A stretch of DNA of 64,000 nucleotides from Cupriavidus agavae (GCF_004217045.1 NZ_SGXM01000001.1:62001-126000), one strand, 5' to 3'; positions 28,000-37,234 are shown, counted from the stretch's first letter. Program-made: numbers and translations. Notes: generated from the letters alone by a model not told the origin.

Positions 28000-28156
28000 G
28001 GGTTTCCCTGCCACCGAATTCATTAGCGTGCGGTCAGAGATGTGTCGTGCGCCGATGAATCGCTCGCTCGATTGGGGTGCGCGACGTGCGCGTCTCGGGT
28101 CGGTCGGGTCGTCCATTTAGGTCATTCGATATTTCACGCTAGTGAAGGAGTTATCC

Positions 28157-28789
28157 ATGGCAACTGCTGCAAAGAAAAAGCCGGCGGCTAAGAAAGCCGC
28201 CAAGCCGGCCGCCAAGAAGGCCGCCGCCGTGAAGAAGGTCGCCGCCAAGAAGGCAGCGCCGGCCGCCAAGAAGGCAGCCACCAAGAAGGTCGCCGCCAAG
28301 AAGGTAGCAGCCAAGAAGCCGGCCGCCAAGAAGGCAGCACCGGCCAAGAAGGCCGCAGTGAAGAAGGTCGCCGCCAAGAAGGTTGCAACCAAGAAGGTTG
28401 CCGCCAAGAAGGCAGCACCGGCCAAGAAGGCCGCAGTGAAGAAGGTTGCCGCCAAGAAGGCCGCACCGGCCAAGAAGGCAGCCGTCAAGAAGGTAGCCGC
28501 CAAGAAGGCCGCACCGGCCAAGAAGGCTGTTGCCGCCAAGAAGCCGGCCGCCAAGAAGGCTGCACCGGCCAAGAAGGCCGCCGCTGCCAAGAAGCCTGCT
28601 GCCAAGAAGGCTGCTGCGCCTGCGAAGAAGGCTGCCGCACCGGCCAAGAAGGCCACCGCTGCGAAGAAGCCGGCTGCCCGCAAGGCTGCCAAGCCTGCTG
28701 CCGCTCCGGCCGTGGCTCCCGCTGCTGCTGCAAAGACCGCGCTGAACCCGGCAGCGGCCTGGCCGTTCCCGACGGGCAACCGTCCGTAA
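28157..28789 (+). CDS. Histone H1-like Ala/Lys-rich DNA-binding protein
   Basis: A 210-residue basic protein built almost wholly of Lys, Ala, Pro and Val, with repeats of the type AAKKAAPAKKAAVKKV. It resembles eukaryotic H1 tails and bacterial HctB/AlgP-type proteins, which bind DNA without sequence preference and compact the nucleoid. The last 30 residues lose the Lys repeat and end NPAAAWPFPTGNRP. The start at 28157 is chosen for the AAGGAG at 28144-28149. The nucleotide repeat (units of GCCAAGAAGGC) makes it prone to slippage and length variation between strains. A hairpin TTCAC/GTGAA (28133-28146) overlaps the ribosome site. Confidence 0.93.
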   Translation: MATAAKKKPAAKKAAKPAAKKAAAVKKVAAKKAAPAAKKAATKKVAAKKVAAKKPAAKKAAPAKKAAVKKVAAKKVATKKVAAKKAAPAKKAAVKKVAAKKAAPAKKAAVKKVAAKKAAPAKKAVAAKKPAAKKAAPAKKAAAAKKPAAKKAAAPAKKAAAPAKKATAAKKPAARKAAKPAAAPAVAPAAAAKTALNPAAAWPFPTGNRP

Positions 28790-28855
28790 TCGCTTCGCCT
28801 CGTGCGAGCGGTCACCACTGGGAATCGCCTGGGCACGCATCGCGTGCCGCACTGA

Positions 28856-28933
28856 CCGGATACGTGGTATCCGGTCCGCAAGACAGCAGGTCTTGCCGAC
28901 CCGCCGATGGCATCCGTGCCCGGCGGGTTTTTT
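28856..28933 (+). terminator. Triple hairpin ending in terminator
   Basis: Three hairpins follow each other: CCGGATAC/GTATCCGG (28856-28874), GCAAGAC/GTCTTGC (28878-28896) and CCCGCCG/CGGCGGG (28900-28927), the last followed by TTTTTT to 28933. Only the third is a standard terminator; the first two may protect the mRNA 3' end. Confidence 0.8.
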
Positions 28934-28950
28934 CATGGGCGCGCGCCAAT

Positions 28951-28983
28951 GCAAAACGCCGCGGCCCGGAGGCACGCGGCGTT
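28951..28983 (-). terminator. Terminator of glycine-zipper lipoprotein gene
   Basis: AACGCCGCG (28955-28963) pairs with CGCGGCGTT (28975-28983). Read on the minus strand the stem runs into TTTTGC, so it ends the lipoprotein transcript. Confidence 0.7.
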
Positions 28984-29026
28984 CATTGCAGCGATGTCAT
29001 GTTGCCGGCTGACGCCGGCGGCAGGG

Positions 29027-29494
29027 TCAGTGCGTGACGCGCGTCACACCGCCCGAGGAGAGCAGCCGGACGCGATCGCCGGGGCGGAACATCTCGTCGG
29101 CCTCCTGCGTGATGGCGCGCACGTCGCCGTCCTCCAGCTGGACCGTGATTTCGAGTCCGCGCCGCTGGGTGATGCGGTTCTCGGCCGCGCTGCCGGCCAG
29201 GCCGCCGAGCACGGCGCCCAGCAGGCCGGCCGCGACCGAACCGCCGCCGCTGCCGATGGTGCTGCCCGCGGCCACGCCGCCGATCGCACCGCCGGCAATG
29301 GTGCCGGCGCCCGTGGAGCCACCCTGGATCATCACTTCGCGCACCCCCTGCACCACGCCGTAGCGCACCACCTGCTCGCGCTGGGCCTGGCCCGGCGAGT
29401 AGACGCTGCCGGAGTTCGAGTAGTTGGCGCAGCCGCTGGCCAGGGCCGCCGTTGCCAGCACCGCCACACTGCCGATTCGAAGCATCTGATTCAT
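29027..29494 (-). CDS. Glycine-zipper 2TM outer-membrane lipoprotein (SlyB-like)
   Basis: A 155-residue lipoprotein with signal and lipobox ALASGC (Cys at about 22). The middle is the glycine-zipper (GAGTIAGGAIGGVAAGSTIG, then AAGLLGAVLGGLAGSAAE), which forms a membrane-inserting hairpin in the SlyB/Pcp family. The C-terminal part RGLEITVQLEDGDVRAITQEAD followed by GDRVRLL is a small beta domain shared with the family. In enterobacteria SlyB guards the outer membrane under stress; the same role is inferred here. Confidence 0.9.
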   Translation of the reverse strand: MNQMLRIGSVAVLATAALASGCANYSNSGSVYSPGQAQREQVVRYGVVQGVREVMIQGGSTGAGTIAGGAIGGVAAGSTIGSGGGSVAAGLLGAVLGGLAGSAAENRITQRRGLEITVQLEDGDVRAITQEADEMFRPGDRVRLLSSGGVTRVTH

Positions 29495-29562
29495 GGCAAC
29501 TCCCGTCTGAATGCCGCGCCGTACGTTTTCAGGTGCGGTGCGCGCGGTGCACCGTTTCCATC

Positions 29563-30510
29563 TTACGCGTATCGATAACCGAATGCCGCCTCGAAGCGGC
29601 TGCCGATCTCTTCACGCGAAATCCAGTGGTTCTGGGGCCCTTGCCGGGCGATCTTGAGGGCGCCCATCAGCGACGCGAGGCGGCCGGTGGTTTCCCAGTC
29701 CAGGCCGTTCTCGATGCCGTAGAGCAGGCCGCCGCGGAAGGCGTCGCCGCAGCCGGTGGGATCGACCACCGCTTCGGGCTGGACGGCCGGAATCGCGTAC
29801 TGCTGGCCGTCGGCGAAGATCGTCGCGCCGCGCTCGCCGTGCGTCACGATGAACGCGCGCACCTTGGCGGCGATATCGGCACTGGTCCACGCCGTGCGCG
29901 ACAGCATGACCTGCGCTTCGTAGTCATTGACCGTCACGTAACTGGCGAGTTCAATGAACTGCCGCAGGTCCTCGCCGTTGAACAGCGGCATGGCCTGTCC
30001 CAGATCAAAGATGAACGGGATACCGGCCTCGGCGAACTGGCGCGCGTGGTGCAGCATGCCCTCGCGGCTGTCCGGCGCCACGATGCCCAGTGCCGGGCGC
30101 TGGCCTGCCGCCACGGCATCCTGCACATTGTTGAGCGCGGACTGGCCCATCGCGCCGGGGTGGAAGGCGGTGATCTGGTTGTTGTCCAGGTCGGTCGTGA
30201 TCATGGCCTGCGCCGTGAAGGTTTCGGGCAGTGTGCGGATGTGATCGGTGGCGATGCCGAGGCCGCTGAAGTAGTCCAGGTAGGGGCCGGCGTCCTGACC
30301 CACGGTGGCCATCACCACGGGCTCGCCGCCGAGCATCTTCAGCGTGAACGCGATGTTGCCGGCGCAGCCGCCGTACTCGCGGCGCATGCCCGGCACCAGG
30401 AACGAGACGTTCAGCATGTGGATCTGATCCGGCAGAATGTGTTCGCGGAAGCGCCCATCGAACGTCATGATGGTGTCGTAGGCAACGGAGCCGCAGATCA
30501 GGCTGGACAT
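29563..30510 (-). CDS. PfkB-family carbohydrate kinase (adenosine kinase-like)
   Basis: A 315-residue sugar or nucleoside kinase of the ribokinase family. The N-terminal GGCAGNIAFTLKMLGG is PfkB motif 1 and DPTGCGDAFRGGLLYG near residue 255 is motif 2, with Asp as catalytic base. The early segment SLICGSVAYDTIM is typical of the bacterial adenosine kinase-like subgroup. Substrate is not certain from sequence. It is alone between tpx and the glycine-zipper gene on the minus strand. Confidence 0.87.
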   Translation of the reverse strand: MSSLICGSVAYDTIMTFDGRFREHILPDQIHMLNVSFLVPGMRREYGGCAGNIAFTLKMLGGEPVVMATVGQDAGPYLDYFSGLGIATDHIRTLPETFTAQAMITTDLDNNQITAFHPGAMGQSALNNVQDAVAAGQRPALGIVAPDSREGMLHHARQFAEAGIPFIFDLGQAMPLFNGEDLRQFIELASYVTVNDYEAQVMLSRTAWTSADIAAKVRAFIVTHGERGATIFADGQQYAIPAVQPEAVVDPTGCGDAFRGGLLYGIENGLDWETTGRLASLMGALKIARQGPQNHWISREEIGSRFEAAFGYRYA

Positions 30511-30562
30511 TTCATCTCCATGCGGCCCGGTGTCCGGGCCGTAACAAGTACGTTAAAGAACT

Positions 30563-30583
30563 CCGCCCGTGCATGACGGGCGG
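30563..30583 (-). terminator. Possible terminator after tpx
   Basis: CCGCCCG (30563-30569) and CGGGCGG (30577-30583) form a 7-bp stem. On the minus strand it is followed by AGTTCTTTAACG, a weak T tract, 40 bases after the tpx stop. Confidence 0.4.
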
Positions 30584-30614
30584 ATGGGTAACAGTCGATT
30601 GTGTGCTACCGCAC

Positions 30615-30622
30615 AGATAGAT
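30615..30622. repeat. GATA-type motif 3' of tpx
   Basis: AGATAGAT directly abuts the tpx stop codon (minus strand). It is the weakest member of the TATA/GATA motif set seen 3' of minus-strand genes. Confidence 0.3.
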
Positions 30623-31123
30623 TTACTTCAGGGCGGCCAGCGCAGCGTCGTAGTTCGGTTCCTGCTTGATTTCGGCAACCAGTTCGCTGAACTTGACCGT
30701 GTCGTTCTCGTCGAGCACCACCACGGCGCGCGCGCAGGCACCGGCCAGCGGGCCCGACTTGATATCCACGCCGTAGGCGTTCTTGAACTCGGCGCCGCGC
30801 ATGGTCGAGAGCGTGACCACGTTGGCCAGGCCCTCGGCGGTGCAGAAGCGGCCCATGGCGAACGGCAGATCGGCCGAGACCGTCAGCACCACGGTGTTGT
30901 CCAGGCTGCTGGCGGCCTCGTTGAACTTGCGGGCCGATGCCTGGCAGACGGGCGTGTCGAGGCTCGGCACGATGTTCAGGACCTTGCGCTTGCCCGCAAA
31001 GCTGGCCAGCGTCACGTCCTTGAGGTCCTTGCCAACCAGCGAGAAGGCCGGGGCCTTGTCGCCAGCCTGGGGAAACTTGCCGCCAACTTCGATGGCGTTG
31101 CCGCCGAGGGTCACGTTGCTCAT
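30623..31123 (-). CDS. tpx: Thiol peroxidase
   Basis: Atypical 2-Cys peroxiredoxin that reduces lipid and other peroxides using thioredoxin. In the 166-residue protein, [16 protein letters not shown] holds the peroxidatic Cys near 60 and RFCTAEGL the resolving Cys near 94, the Tpx arrangement. The start at 31123 (MSNVTLGG) fits family length; an in-frame extension to 31141 is less likely since GGAGAG is well placed for 31123. Confidence 0.96.
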   Translation of the reverse strand: MSNVTLGGNAIEVGGKFPQAGDKAPAFSLVGKDLKDVTLASFAGKRKVLNIVPSLDTPVCQASARKFNEAASSLDNTVVLTVSADLPFAMGRFCTAEGLANVVTLSTMRGAEFKNAYGVDIKSGPLAGACARAVVVLDENDTVKFSELVAEIKQEPNYDAALAALK

Positions 31124-31202
31124 GGTGCGCTCTCCTGTCAATGGATGAATACGGCCCGCCGGCCCGGTACATTGCCGGCCGGCGTGGCGGGGGGCGAAGG
31201 AA

Positions 31203-32864
31203 TCAGGGGTAGAAGATCAGCACGCGGTAGTTGGCTACCGCCTGCTGCGTCCGGAATCGTACCCGAACCGGCAGCTCGCTGCCCGCGCGCAGGCCCGTGG
31301 TGGCAAAGCCGCGCTGGGCCGCGTCGAGGTACTCGGCTGGTTGCAGCACGCGGCGCAGCAGCAACTGGTCCTGCAGGTCGGTCATCACGAGCTCGATGGC
31401 CGGCAGTGCCGTGGTGGCGCGACCCTGGTTGCGCAGCGTGACGGCGAGCTGGTAGACGTCCGTGCCTTCGTCCTGCTTCTGCAGTTGCGATGTCTCGATG
31501 CGCAGCGCGTCCAGGTCGCGCCATGGCGGCACCTGGCAGCCGAGGGGCGCGCACGCGGCTTCCAGTACCGGCCGCAGCACCGGTATGCTGCCGGCGATCT
31601 GGCTGCGGGCCAGATAGGTGGCCTGGACCAGCGCGGCGAGCGCCAGCAGCACCACGGCCGCGCGCATGCGGCCGCGCCGGGTGCCCGGCAGCGACACCGG
31701 CCGGCCTGGGGTGCGTGCCGCGTCGCGTCCGCGTGCATGGCGCAGGAAATCGGGCGCGAAGACCGGACCCTGGGCGCCGCCCGGCGCGGGCGCGGCGGCC
31801 GCGTCCTGGCGCAGCCAGTGGCGCGTGGTGGTCTCGCGGGCCACGGCATCGGGCGTACCGTCGTGCGGCGTCACGCCGAGGTCGTGTTCGATCACTTCCC
31901 GGGCCTGCGCGGCCCAGGCTTCGGCCTCGGGGTCGGTCGGATCGGCCACGCGCAGGAAGCCGCTGGCGCTTGGCACCGGCTCCTCCTGCGGGAGCGATGG
32001 AGGCGCGGGCGGGAGGTCGGTCGGGTCGGCCTCGCGCGGTGCCTCGGCTTCGACGTCATCCCCGGCGGTGGCCGGCGCCTCGGCGTCGACATGCGGCGCC
32101 GGCGGCGCCTCGGTCGGCTTCAGCGCGGGCCATGCCAGCGGGGCGCTGTAGGCGCCCGAAGGCTGGTGCGTCGGTGCCGGCGGCGCGAACGCCGCGGCGG
32201 GGTCGAGCGAGGAGTGCGGTGCGGGCGCCGGTGCCGGTTGGTCGTCGAACGCCGCATGGTCGAGCGTCGGCCACGGCACTGCCGGGGGCGGCGCTGCTTC
32301 CGGCTCCGGTGTTGCCGGCGATGTCGACGTTTCGGCCAGCGGTGCCGGTGGCGCGTCGGCGATGTCGTCGGTGTCCGTGTCGGTGTCCGTATCGGTGTCG
32401 AGGCGGTCTTCGGCGGCAGGCCTGGCGGCGGCGAAGTGCGCGGGTCCGGCCGGCAGGGCAGGTTCGGGCTCCGGCTCCGGCTCCGACATCATCGTCGTCG
32501 GCGAATCGAGCGCGGGGACTTCGTAGCCAGGGTCGTAGCCGGGGTCGAACGGCGCCTGCTGGTCACGGGTCTGCGCGCTGTCCTGCATCCGCTCGGCATG
32601 GGCGAGCGCAGCGGCCAGCGTGACGGCTGGCGCGGCCGGCGGCGTTGTCGTGACAGGGGGTGTTTCAGGCGATGCCGCAGCCGGCGCAGGCGCTGTCTCG
32701 GCGGACGCCCGCACGGGCACCTCGATCAGGTGTTCGCGGGCGTCGAAGACGGTATCGCATTGTCCGCAGCGGACCAGTCCCTGGCGCAGCCGCAGCTGGT
32801 CCGCCACAAGCCGGAACGCGGTGCGGCAGGCCGGGCAGCGCGTAACAAGCTTGGCAGCGGCCAT
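31203..32864 (-). CDS. Zinc-ribbon/DUF3426 membrane protein
   Basis: A 553-residue protein. The N terminus is an MJ0042-type zinc ribbon ([12 protein letters not shown], then [14 protein letters not shown]). About 330 residues of acidic Pro/Ala-rich, disordered sequence follow, including a run of alternating Thr and Asp near residues 155-165. One membrane segment lies near 400-420 ([18 protein letters not shown]). The C-terminal DUF3426 domain follows ([34 protein letters not shown]), probably periplasmic. Function is unknown. It follows prmA by 9 bases on the minus strand, the usual partner gene in Burkholderiales, so they are cotranscribed. Confidence 0.87.
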   Translation of the reverse strand: MAAAKLVTRCPACRTAFRLVADQLRLRQGLVRCGQCDTVFDAREHLIEVPVRASAETAPAPAAASPETPPVTTTPPAAPAVTLAAALAHAERMQDSAQTRDQQAPFDPGYDPGYEVPALDSPTTMMSEPEPEPEPALPAGPAHFAAARPAAEDRLDTDTDTDTDTDDIADAPPAPLAETSTSPATPEPEAAPPPAVPWPTLDHAAFDDQPAPAPAPHSSLDPAAAFAPPAPTHQPSGAYSAPLAWPALKPTEAPPAPHVDAEAPATAGDDVEAEAPREADPTDLPPAPPSLPQEEPVPSASGFLRVADPTDPEAEAWAAQAREVIEHDLGVTPHDGTPDAVARETTTRHWLRQDAAAAPAPGGAQGPVFAPDFLRHARGRDAARTPGRPVSLPGTRRGRMRAAVVLLALAALVQATYLARSQIAGSIPVLRPVLEAACAPLGCQVPPWRDLDALRIETSQLQKQDEGTDVYQLAVTLRNQGRATTALPAIELVMTDLQDQLLLRRVLQPAEYLDAAQRGFATTGLRAGSELPVRVRFRTQQAVANYRVLIFYP

Positions 32865-32873
32865 GATGGACGA

Positions 32874-33812
32874 TCAGGATTGGGCGGGCTTGGACGCGGC
32901 GTCCGATGCCGGGCGCGTGCCGTGCAGGCAGACCCAGCCTTCCTCGCTGCGCCACACCGACATGGCGAGCCACGGCGCGTAGGCGGCGGCCACTTCGTCG
33001 GCCTGCCGTTCGAGCACGCCGGACAGGATCAGCCGGCCGCCCGGACGCACGCGCGCACTGAGCATCGCGGCCATCAGCTTGAGCGGGTTGGACAGGATGT
33101 TGGCCACCACCAGGTCATGGGTGGCTTCGGACACCGCTTCCGGCAGCGCGAAGCTGGCTTCCACGCGGTTTCGCTCGGCGTTGTAGCGCGAGGCTTCCAC
33201 GGCGTTCGGATCGATGTCGATGCCGACCGTCTCGCCGGCGCCGAGCTTCTTCGCCACGATGGCCAGGATGCCCGAGCCGCAGCCGTAGTCGAGCACGGTC
33301 TCGCCGGCGCGCACGTTCTGCTCCAGCCACTGCATGCACAGCCGCGTGGTGGGGTGGCTGCCGGTGCCGAACGCCAGGCCCGGATCGAGTTCCAGGATCA
33401 CGGCGTCGGGGTCTGGCGCGTCGTGCCAGGACGGCACGACCCAGATCTTCTCGCCGATGCGCATCGGCTCGAACTGAGACTGGGTCAGACGCACCCAGTC
33501 CTGGTCCTCCACCGGGCGCAGCACGAACGCCGGCACCGGATCAACGCCAAGCTGGTTCGCCGCCGCCGTGACCACCAGCGCCGGATCGGTCTCTTCGTCG
33601 AAGAGCGCCACCACGCGCGACCGGTTCCAGGCGAGCCGCGTCGGCTCCATCCCGGGCTCTCCGAAGAGCGGTTGCTCGTCGGGCGTATCGGCATCGGCAT
33701 CTTCTACCGACACCGACAGCGCGCCGAGGTCGAACAATGCGTCGGACCAGGCTTCAGCCTGCTCCTGCGCAATTTCGATCACACATTCCTGGAAAGCCAC
33801 GGGATTCCTCAT
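32874..33812 (-). CDS. prmA: Ribosomal protein L11 methyltransferase
   Basis: SAM-dependent enzyme that trimethylates amino groups of ribosomal protein L11. An N-terminal substrate-recognition domain ([20 protein letters not shown]) leads to the Rossmann methyltransferase core with [19 protein letters not shown] (SAM motif I), [13 protein letters not shown] and the catalytic-region [10 protein letters not shown]. At 312 residues it is slightly longer than E. coli PrmA (293). The start at 33812 gives the family N terminus. It follows accC by 31 bases. Confidence 0.94.
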   Translation of the reverse strand: MRNPVAFQECVIEIAQEQAEAWSDALFDLGALSVSVEDADADTPDEQPLFGEPGMEPTRLAWNRSRVVALFDEETDPALVVTAAANQLGVDPVPAFVLRPVEDQDWVRLTQSQFEPMRIGEKIWVVPSWHDAPDPDAVILELDPGLAFGTGSHPTTRLCMQWLEQNVRAGETVLDYGCGSGILAIVAKKLGAGETVGIDIDPNAVEASRYNAERNRVEASFALPEAVSEATHDLVVANILSNPLKLMAAMLSARVRPGGRLILSGVLERQADEVAAAYAPWLAMSVWRSEEGWVCLHGTRPASDAASKPAQS

Positions 33813-33843
33813 TGACTGCCCGGCTGACCCGCCGGGCGACGCT

Positions 33844-35211
33844 TCAGGGCTTTTCGCCCGAAGCGTTGGCCTTCTGGGCCAGGCGATGTTCAAGATAGTG
33901 GATGCTGGTGCCACCTTCGACGAAGTTGGCGTCCAGCATCAGTTCGCGGTGCAGCGGCACGTTGGTCAGGATGCCGTCCACCACCATCTCCGACAGCGCA
34001 ATGCGCATGCGGGCGATGGCCTGGTCGCGCGTGGCGCCGTACGTGATGATCTTGCCGATCATCGAATCGTAGTTGGGCGGCACGAAGTAGCCATCATACG
34101 CGTGCGAATCCACGCGCACGCCGGGACCGCCCGGCATGTGCCAGGCGGTGATGCGGCCCGGCGACGGCGTGAACTTGAACGGGTCCTCGGCGTTGATGCG
34201 GCACTCGATCGCGTGGCCGCGCAGTTCCACGTCCTTCTGGCGGAAGCGCAGCTTCTCGCCAAAGGCGATGCGGATCTGTTCCTGCACGATGTCGATGCCC
34301 GTGATCATCTCGGTGACCGGGTGCTCCACCTGCACGCGCGTGTTCATCTCGATGAAGTAGAACTCGTTGTTTTCGTACAGGAATTCGAACGTGCCGGCGC
34401 CCCGGTAGCCGATCTTCTTGCAGGCTTCGGCGCAGCGGTCGCCGATGCGCTCGATCAGGCGGCGCGGGATGTGCGGCGCCGGCGCTTCCTCGATCACCTT
34501 CTGGTGGCGGCGCTGCATCGAGCAGTCGCGCTCGCCCAGCCAGATGGCCTGCTTGTGCTGGTCGGCCAGGATCTGGATTTCCACATGGCGCGGGTTCTCG
34601 AGGAACTTCTCCATGTAGACCTCGGGATTGCCAAAGGCGCGGCCGGCTTCTTCGCGCGTCATGTTGACGGCGTTGATCAGCGCGGCCTCGGTGTGCACCA
34701 CGCGCATGCCGCGGCCACCGCCGCCGCCGGCGGCCTTGATGATCACGGGATAGCCAACGCGGCGCGCGGTGGCCAGGATTTCCTTGGGATCGTCGGGCAG
34801 GGCGCCTTCCGAGCCCGGCACGCACGGCACGCCGGACTTGATCATGGCCTGCTTGGCCGAGACCTTGTCGCCCATCAGGCGGATGCTGTCGGCGGTCGGG
34901 CCGATGAAGACGAAGCCCGATTTCTCCACGCGCTCGGCAAAGTCGGCGTTCTCCGACAGGAAGCCGTAGCCCGGGTGGATGGCCTGGGCGTCGGTGACTT
35001 CGGCGGCCGAGATGATGGCCGGCATGTTCAGGTACGACAGCGGCGAGGGGGCCGGGCCGATACAGACGGCTTCGTCGGCCAGCTTCACGTACTTGGCTTC
35101 CTTGTCGGCCTCCGAGTACACCACCACGGTCTTGATGCCCAGCTCGCGGCAGGCGCGCTGGATGCGAAGGGCGATTTCGCCACGGTTCGCGATCAGAATT
35201 TTTTCAAACAT
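33844..35211 (-). CDS. accC: Acetyl-CoA carboxylase, biotin carboxylase subunit
   Basis: Carboxylates the biotin of AccB with ATP and bicarbonate in the first committed step of fatty-acid synthesis. The order is [23 protein letters not shown]-grasp loop [12 protein letters not shown], then [26 protein letters not shown] with the metal-binding Glu and Asn, and [14 protein letters not shown]. The 455-residue length is normal. The start at 35211 gives the invariant N terminus. AccB lies 121 bases upstream. Confidence 0.97.
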   Translation of the reverse strand: MFEKILIANRGEIALRIQRACRELGIKTVVVYSEADKEAKYVKLADEAVCIGPAPSPLSYLNMPAIISAAEVTDAQAIHPGYGFLSENADFAERVEKSGFVFIGPTADSIRLMGDKVSAKQAMIKSGVPCVPGSEGALPDDPKEILATARRVGYPVIIKAAGGGGGRGMRVVHTEAALINAVNMTREEAGRAFGNPEVYMEKFLENPRHVEIQILADQHKQAIWLGERDCSMQRRHQKVIEEAPAPHIPRRLIERIGDRCAEACKKIGYRGAGTFEFLYENNEFYFIEMNTRVQVEHPVTEMITGIDIVQEQIRIAFGEKLRFRQKDVELRGHAIECRINAEDPFKFTPSPGRITAWHMPGGPGVRVDSHAYDGYFVPPNYDSMIGKIITYGATRDQAIARMRIALSEMVVDGILTNVPLHRELMLDANFVEGGTSIHYLEHRLAQKANASGEKP

Positions 35212-35332
35212 GGTCTCTCTCTGCGAGATCAGGGGCGGGCCCGCGCACGCCACTCAGGGCGTTCCGGGCCAACGCTGGCGGCCGCGTCCATGCCGGACCG
35301 GGCCGTCCACTCCAACCGGTTCGGGCCGGTCT

Positions 35333-35791
35333 TCAGCCGATCACGAACAGCGGCTGGCCATATTCCACGGCCTGGCCGTTCTCGACCAGGATTTCCTTGA
35401 TCACGCCGGCCTTGTCGCACTCGATCTCGTTGAGCAGCTTCATGGCTTCGATGATGCAGACGGTCTGGCCTTCCTTGACGGTATCGCCCACGTTGACGAA
35501 CGGGGCGGCACCCGGCGACGGGGCGCGGTAGAACGAGCCCACCATCGGCGACGTCACCACGTGGCCGGCCGGGGCGGCCGGAGCGGCTTCGGCAGCCGGG
35601 GCGGCAGCGGCGGCCGGTGCGGCGGCAGCGGCCGGCAGGGCCTGCATCTGCGGCATGGCCATCGGGGCGGCCACGACCTGCGGGGGTTGCTTGACGATGC
35701 GTACCTTGCCCTCGCCCTCGGTCACTTCGAGTTCCGAAATACCGGATTCGGCCACCAGGTCGATCAGCGTCTTCAGCTTGCGCAGGTCCAT
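35333..35791 (-). CDS. accB: Acetyl-CoA carboxylase, biotin carboxyl carrier protein
   Basis: Carries the biotin that shuttles CO2 between biotin carboxylase and transcarboxylase. In 152 residues: an N-terminal helical domain ([20 protein letters not shown]), an Ala/Pro-rich flexible linker and a C-terminal biotinyl domain with [17 protein letters not shown], where Lys of AMKL is biotinylated (AMKMMN in E. coli). GGAGG precedes the start at 35791 by 9 bases; an in-frame extension to 35866 has no family match. Confidence 0.96.
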   Translation of the reverse strand: MDLRKLKTLIDLVAESGISELEVTEGEGKVRIVKQPPQVVAAPMAMPQMQALPAAAAAPAAAAAPAAEAAPAAPAGHVVTSPMVGSFYRAPSPGAAPFVNVGDTVKEGQTVCIIEAMKLLNEIECDKAGVIKEILVENGQAVEYGQPLFVIG

Positions 35792-35910
35792 CTTCTTATC
35801 CTCCAGAATCGGGTTGCCCGGCGGCCCTGCTGCGGGAGCGGGGGTGGCCGGCTTCGTTTGAGTCATTGGTGGGACCGCCCCGCGGCGCGCGGCGGTCCCG
35901 GTTGTCTCGG

Positions 35911-35926
35911 TATCTATCTATATAGG
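35911..35926. repeat. TATC/TATA motif 3' of aroQ
   Basis: TATCTATCTATATAGG lies 9 bases after the aroQ stop (minus strand), AT-rich in a GC-rich setting. It belongs to the motif set seen 3' of several minus-strand genes. Confidence 0.5.
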
Positions 35927-35935
35927 GGAGCGAAC

Positions 35936-36424
35936 CTAGCTGCCCGGTGCTGCCTGTTCCTGCGCCAGCGCGTACTCCAGCGCCAGCAGGTATCCCTGCC
36001 AGCCCAGGCCGCAGATCACGCCCACGGCCTGGTCGGAAAAATACGAGTGATGGCGGAACGGCTCGCGGCGGTGCACATTCGACAGGTGCACCTCGACGAA
36101 CGGAATCGCCACGCCGGCCAGCGCATCGCGCAGCGCCACGCTGGTATGTGTGTAGGCAGCCGGGTTGATGACGATGAAGTCCACCCCTTCGCCCCGCGCG
36201 GCATGGATGCGATCCACCAGCGCGCCTTCGTGGTTCGACTGGAACGTGTCCAGGCCGATGCCGGCGTCGTCGGCCCGCTTGCGCAGCGCCGCGTCGATAT
36301 CGGCCAGTGTCACATGCCCGTAGGTCTGCGGCTCACGCGTACCCAGCAGGTTCAGGTTCGGCCCATGGAGGACCAGCACCTTGCGGTAGCGGGGAGCGCG
36401 GCTGACGGTGGGGGAAGTGGACAC
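35936..36424 (-). CDS. aroQ: Type II 3-dehydroquinate dehydratase
   Basis: Dehydrates 3-dehydroquinate in the shikimate pathway. The blocks [56 protein letters not shown] and [20 protein letters not shown] contain the catalytic Tyr, His and Arg of type II enzymes. The protein is 162 residues. It heads the aroQ-accB-accC-prmA group, a conserved proteobacterial arrangement; 144 bases separate it from accB. Confidence 0.97.
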   Translation of the reverse strand: MSTSPTVSRAPRYRKVLVLHGPNLNLLGTREPQTYGHVTLADIDAALRKRADDAGIGLDTFQSNHEGALVDRIHAARGEGVDFIVINPAAYTHTSVALRDALAGVAIPFVEVHLSNVHRREPFRHHSYFSDQAVGVICGLGWQGYLLALEYALAQEQAAPGS

Positions 36425-36652
36425 TGCGGCTCGACCAGTTCAACGAAATTGCGCGGAGATTACCGTAGCTTAGAGGGATTTGTCTAGCGTGGGATACAAG
36501 GCGCATGTCGGCCCGGCTGCATTTTCGCGCCGGCGGATGCCTTTTGCGCCACAAACATGCGTTCGGCAGAAGCTTCGGTGGCATTTACTGGCAGATCAGC
36601 GGCATACGGGTGCAGATCGGCGAAGTTGCCTGATTGGCGCCTGCCGAGGCAC
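36425..36652. other. Intergenic region aroQ/TlpA-like
   Basis: About 228 bases without a gene. It should hold the aroQ promoter; TAGACA and GTAATC with 17 bases between on the minus strand are only a modest match. An 8-bp inverted repeat GGCGCCTG/CAGGCGCC (36636-36661) overlaps the TlpA-like stop but lacks a T tract. Confidence 0.35.
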
Positions 36653-37201
36653 TCAGGCGCCGGGCAATTCCTTGCGCAACTCGTCGGCATGGACCCGGCC
36701 CATCTTGCGGTACTTGACCGCGCCATCCGGGGTAATCACCACGGTGTAGGGCAGGCCGCCCTGGGCATTGCCGAACTGCTTGGCCAGTTCGGTCCCCGAG
36801 AAACCTGCCACGGCCAGCGGGTACTTGACCGGCACCTTCTTGAGGAATTCCTGGATATTGGCGGCTGAATCGATGCCAATGCCGACAAATTCGACATTGC
36901 GTGCGGCGTACTCGCCATGCAGCGCCGTCAACTCCGGCATTTCCTCAACGCACGGGCCGCACCAGGGTGCCCAGAAGTTGACGACCAGCGTCTTGCCGCG
37001 CAGCGTCGCCAGATCGAGCTCGGCGCCCGACGGATCGGGCAGTTTCGTCTGGAAGAAGCTCTCGACGGCGGTGTCCGACGCCGCCTTGGGCGACATGGCG
37101 AAATGCGCGGCCAGCGCGCCGGCGGCGGCTGCCACGATGGCCAGGACGATCCAGACGGCCAGCGGCGTGCGGCGGGCGGAAGCGGAGGAAGAGGCGGTCA
37201 T
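36653..37201 (-). CDS. TlpA-like membrane-anchored thioredoxin
   Basis: A 182-residue periplasm-facing thiol-disulfide protein. An N-terminal anchor (WIVLAIVAAAAGALAAHFAM) is followed by a TlpA/ResA-type domain with TLVVNFWAPWCGPCVEEMPEL, the redox WCGPC being complete, and the cis-Pro region GGLPYTVVI. Members reduce apocytochrome c or copper-site cysteines. I use ATG at 37201; a TTG at 37210 would add three residues. It follows the nucleotidyltransferase-like gene on the same strand with about 54 bases between. Confidence 0.9.
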   Translation of the reverse strand: MTASSSASARRTPLAVWIVLAIVAAAAGALAAHFAMSPKAASDTAVESFFQTKLPDPSGAELDLATLRGKTLVVNFWAPWCGPCVEEMPELTALHGEYAARNVEFVGIGIDSAANIQEFLKKVPVKYPLAVAGFSGTELAKQFGNAQGGLPYTVVITPDGAVKYRKMGRVHADELRKELPGA

Positions 37202-37234
37202 GTTCGGCAAGGGATTCGGAGATTTCTGGACAGT

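Larger units (their letters stand above)
26705..28156. other. 1.45-kb noncoding region before H1-like gene
   Basis: No reading frame here has family-like sequence or consistent codon use; overlapping frames on both strands are Arg/Ala-rich shadows. The segment 26800-27530 is dense in CG dinucleotides and in GCGATG, GATCG and CGCGCG words, and its base pattern differs from coding DNA on either side. A folded stretch lies at 27184-27235 (TGCGACG CGCGCC pairing with GGCGCG and CGTCGCA around a 3-base bulge). A strong promoter-like site at 27544-27572 begins a leader of about 575 bases. Confidence 0.6.

Noticed and set aside
28157..28789. Possible CRISPR-like or satellite array in the H1-like gene
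   Set aside because: The repeats are in frame, encode a continuous Lys/Ala protein and lack unique spacers.
36636..36661. Terminator at the TlpA-like gene end
   Set aside because: The 8-bp inverted repeat overlaps the stop codon and has no T tract on either strand.
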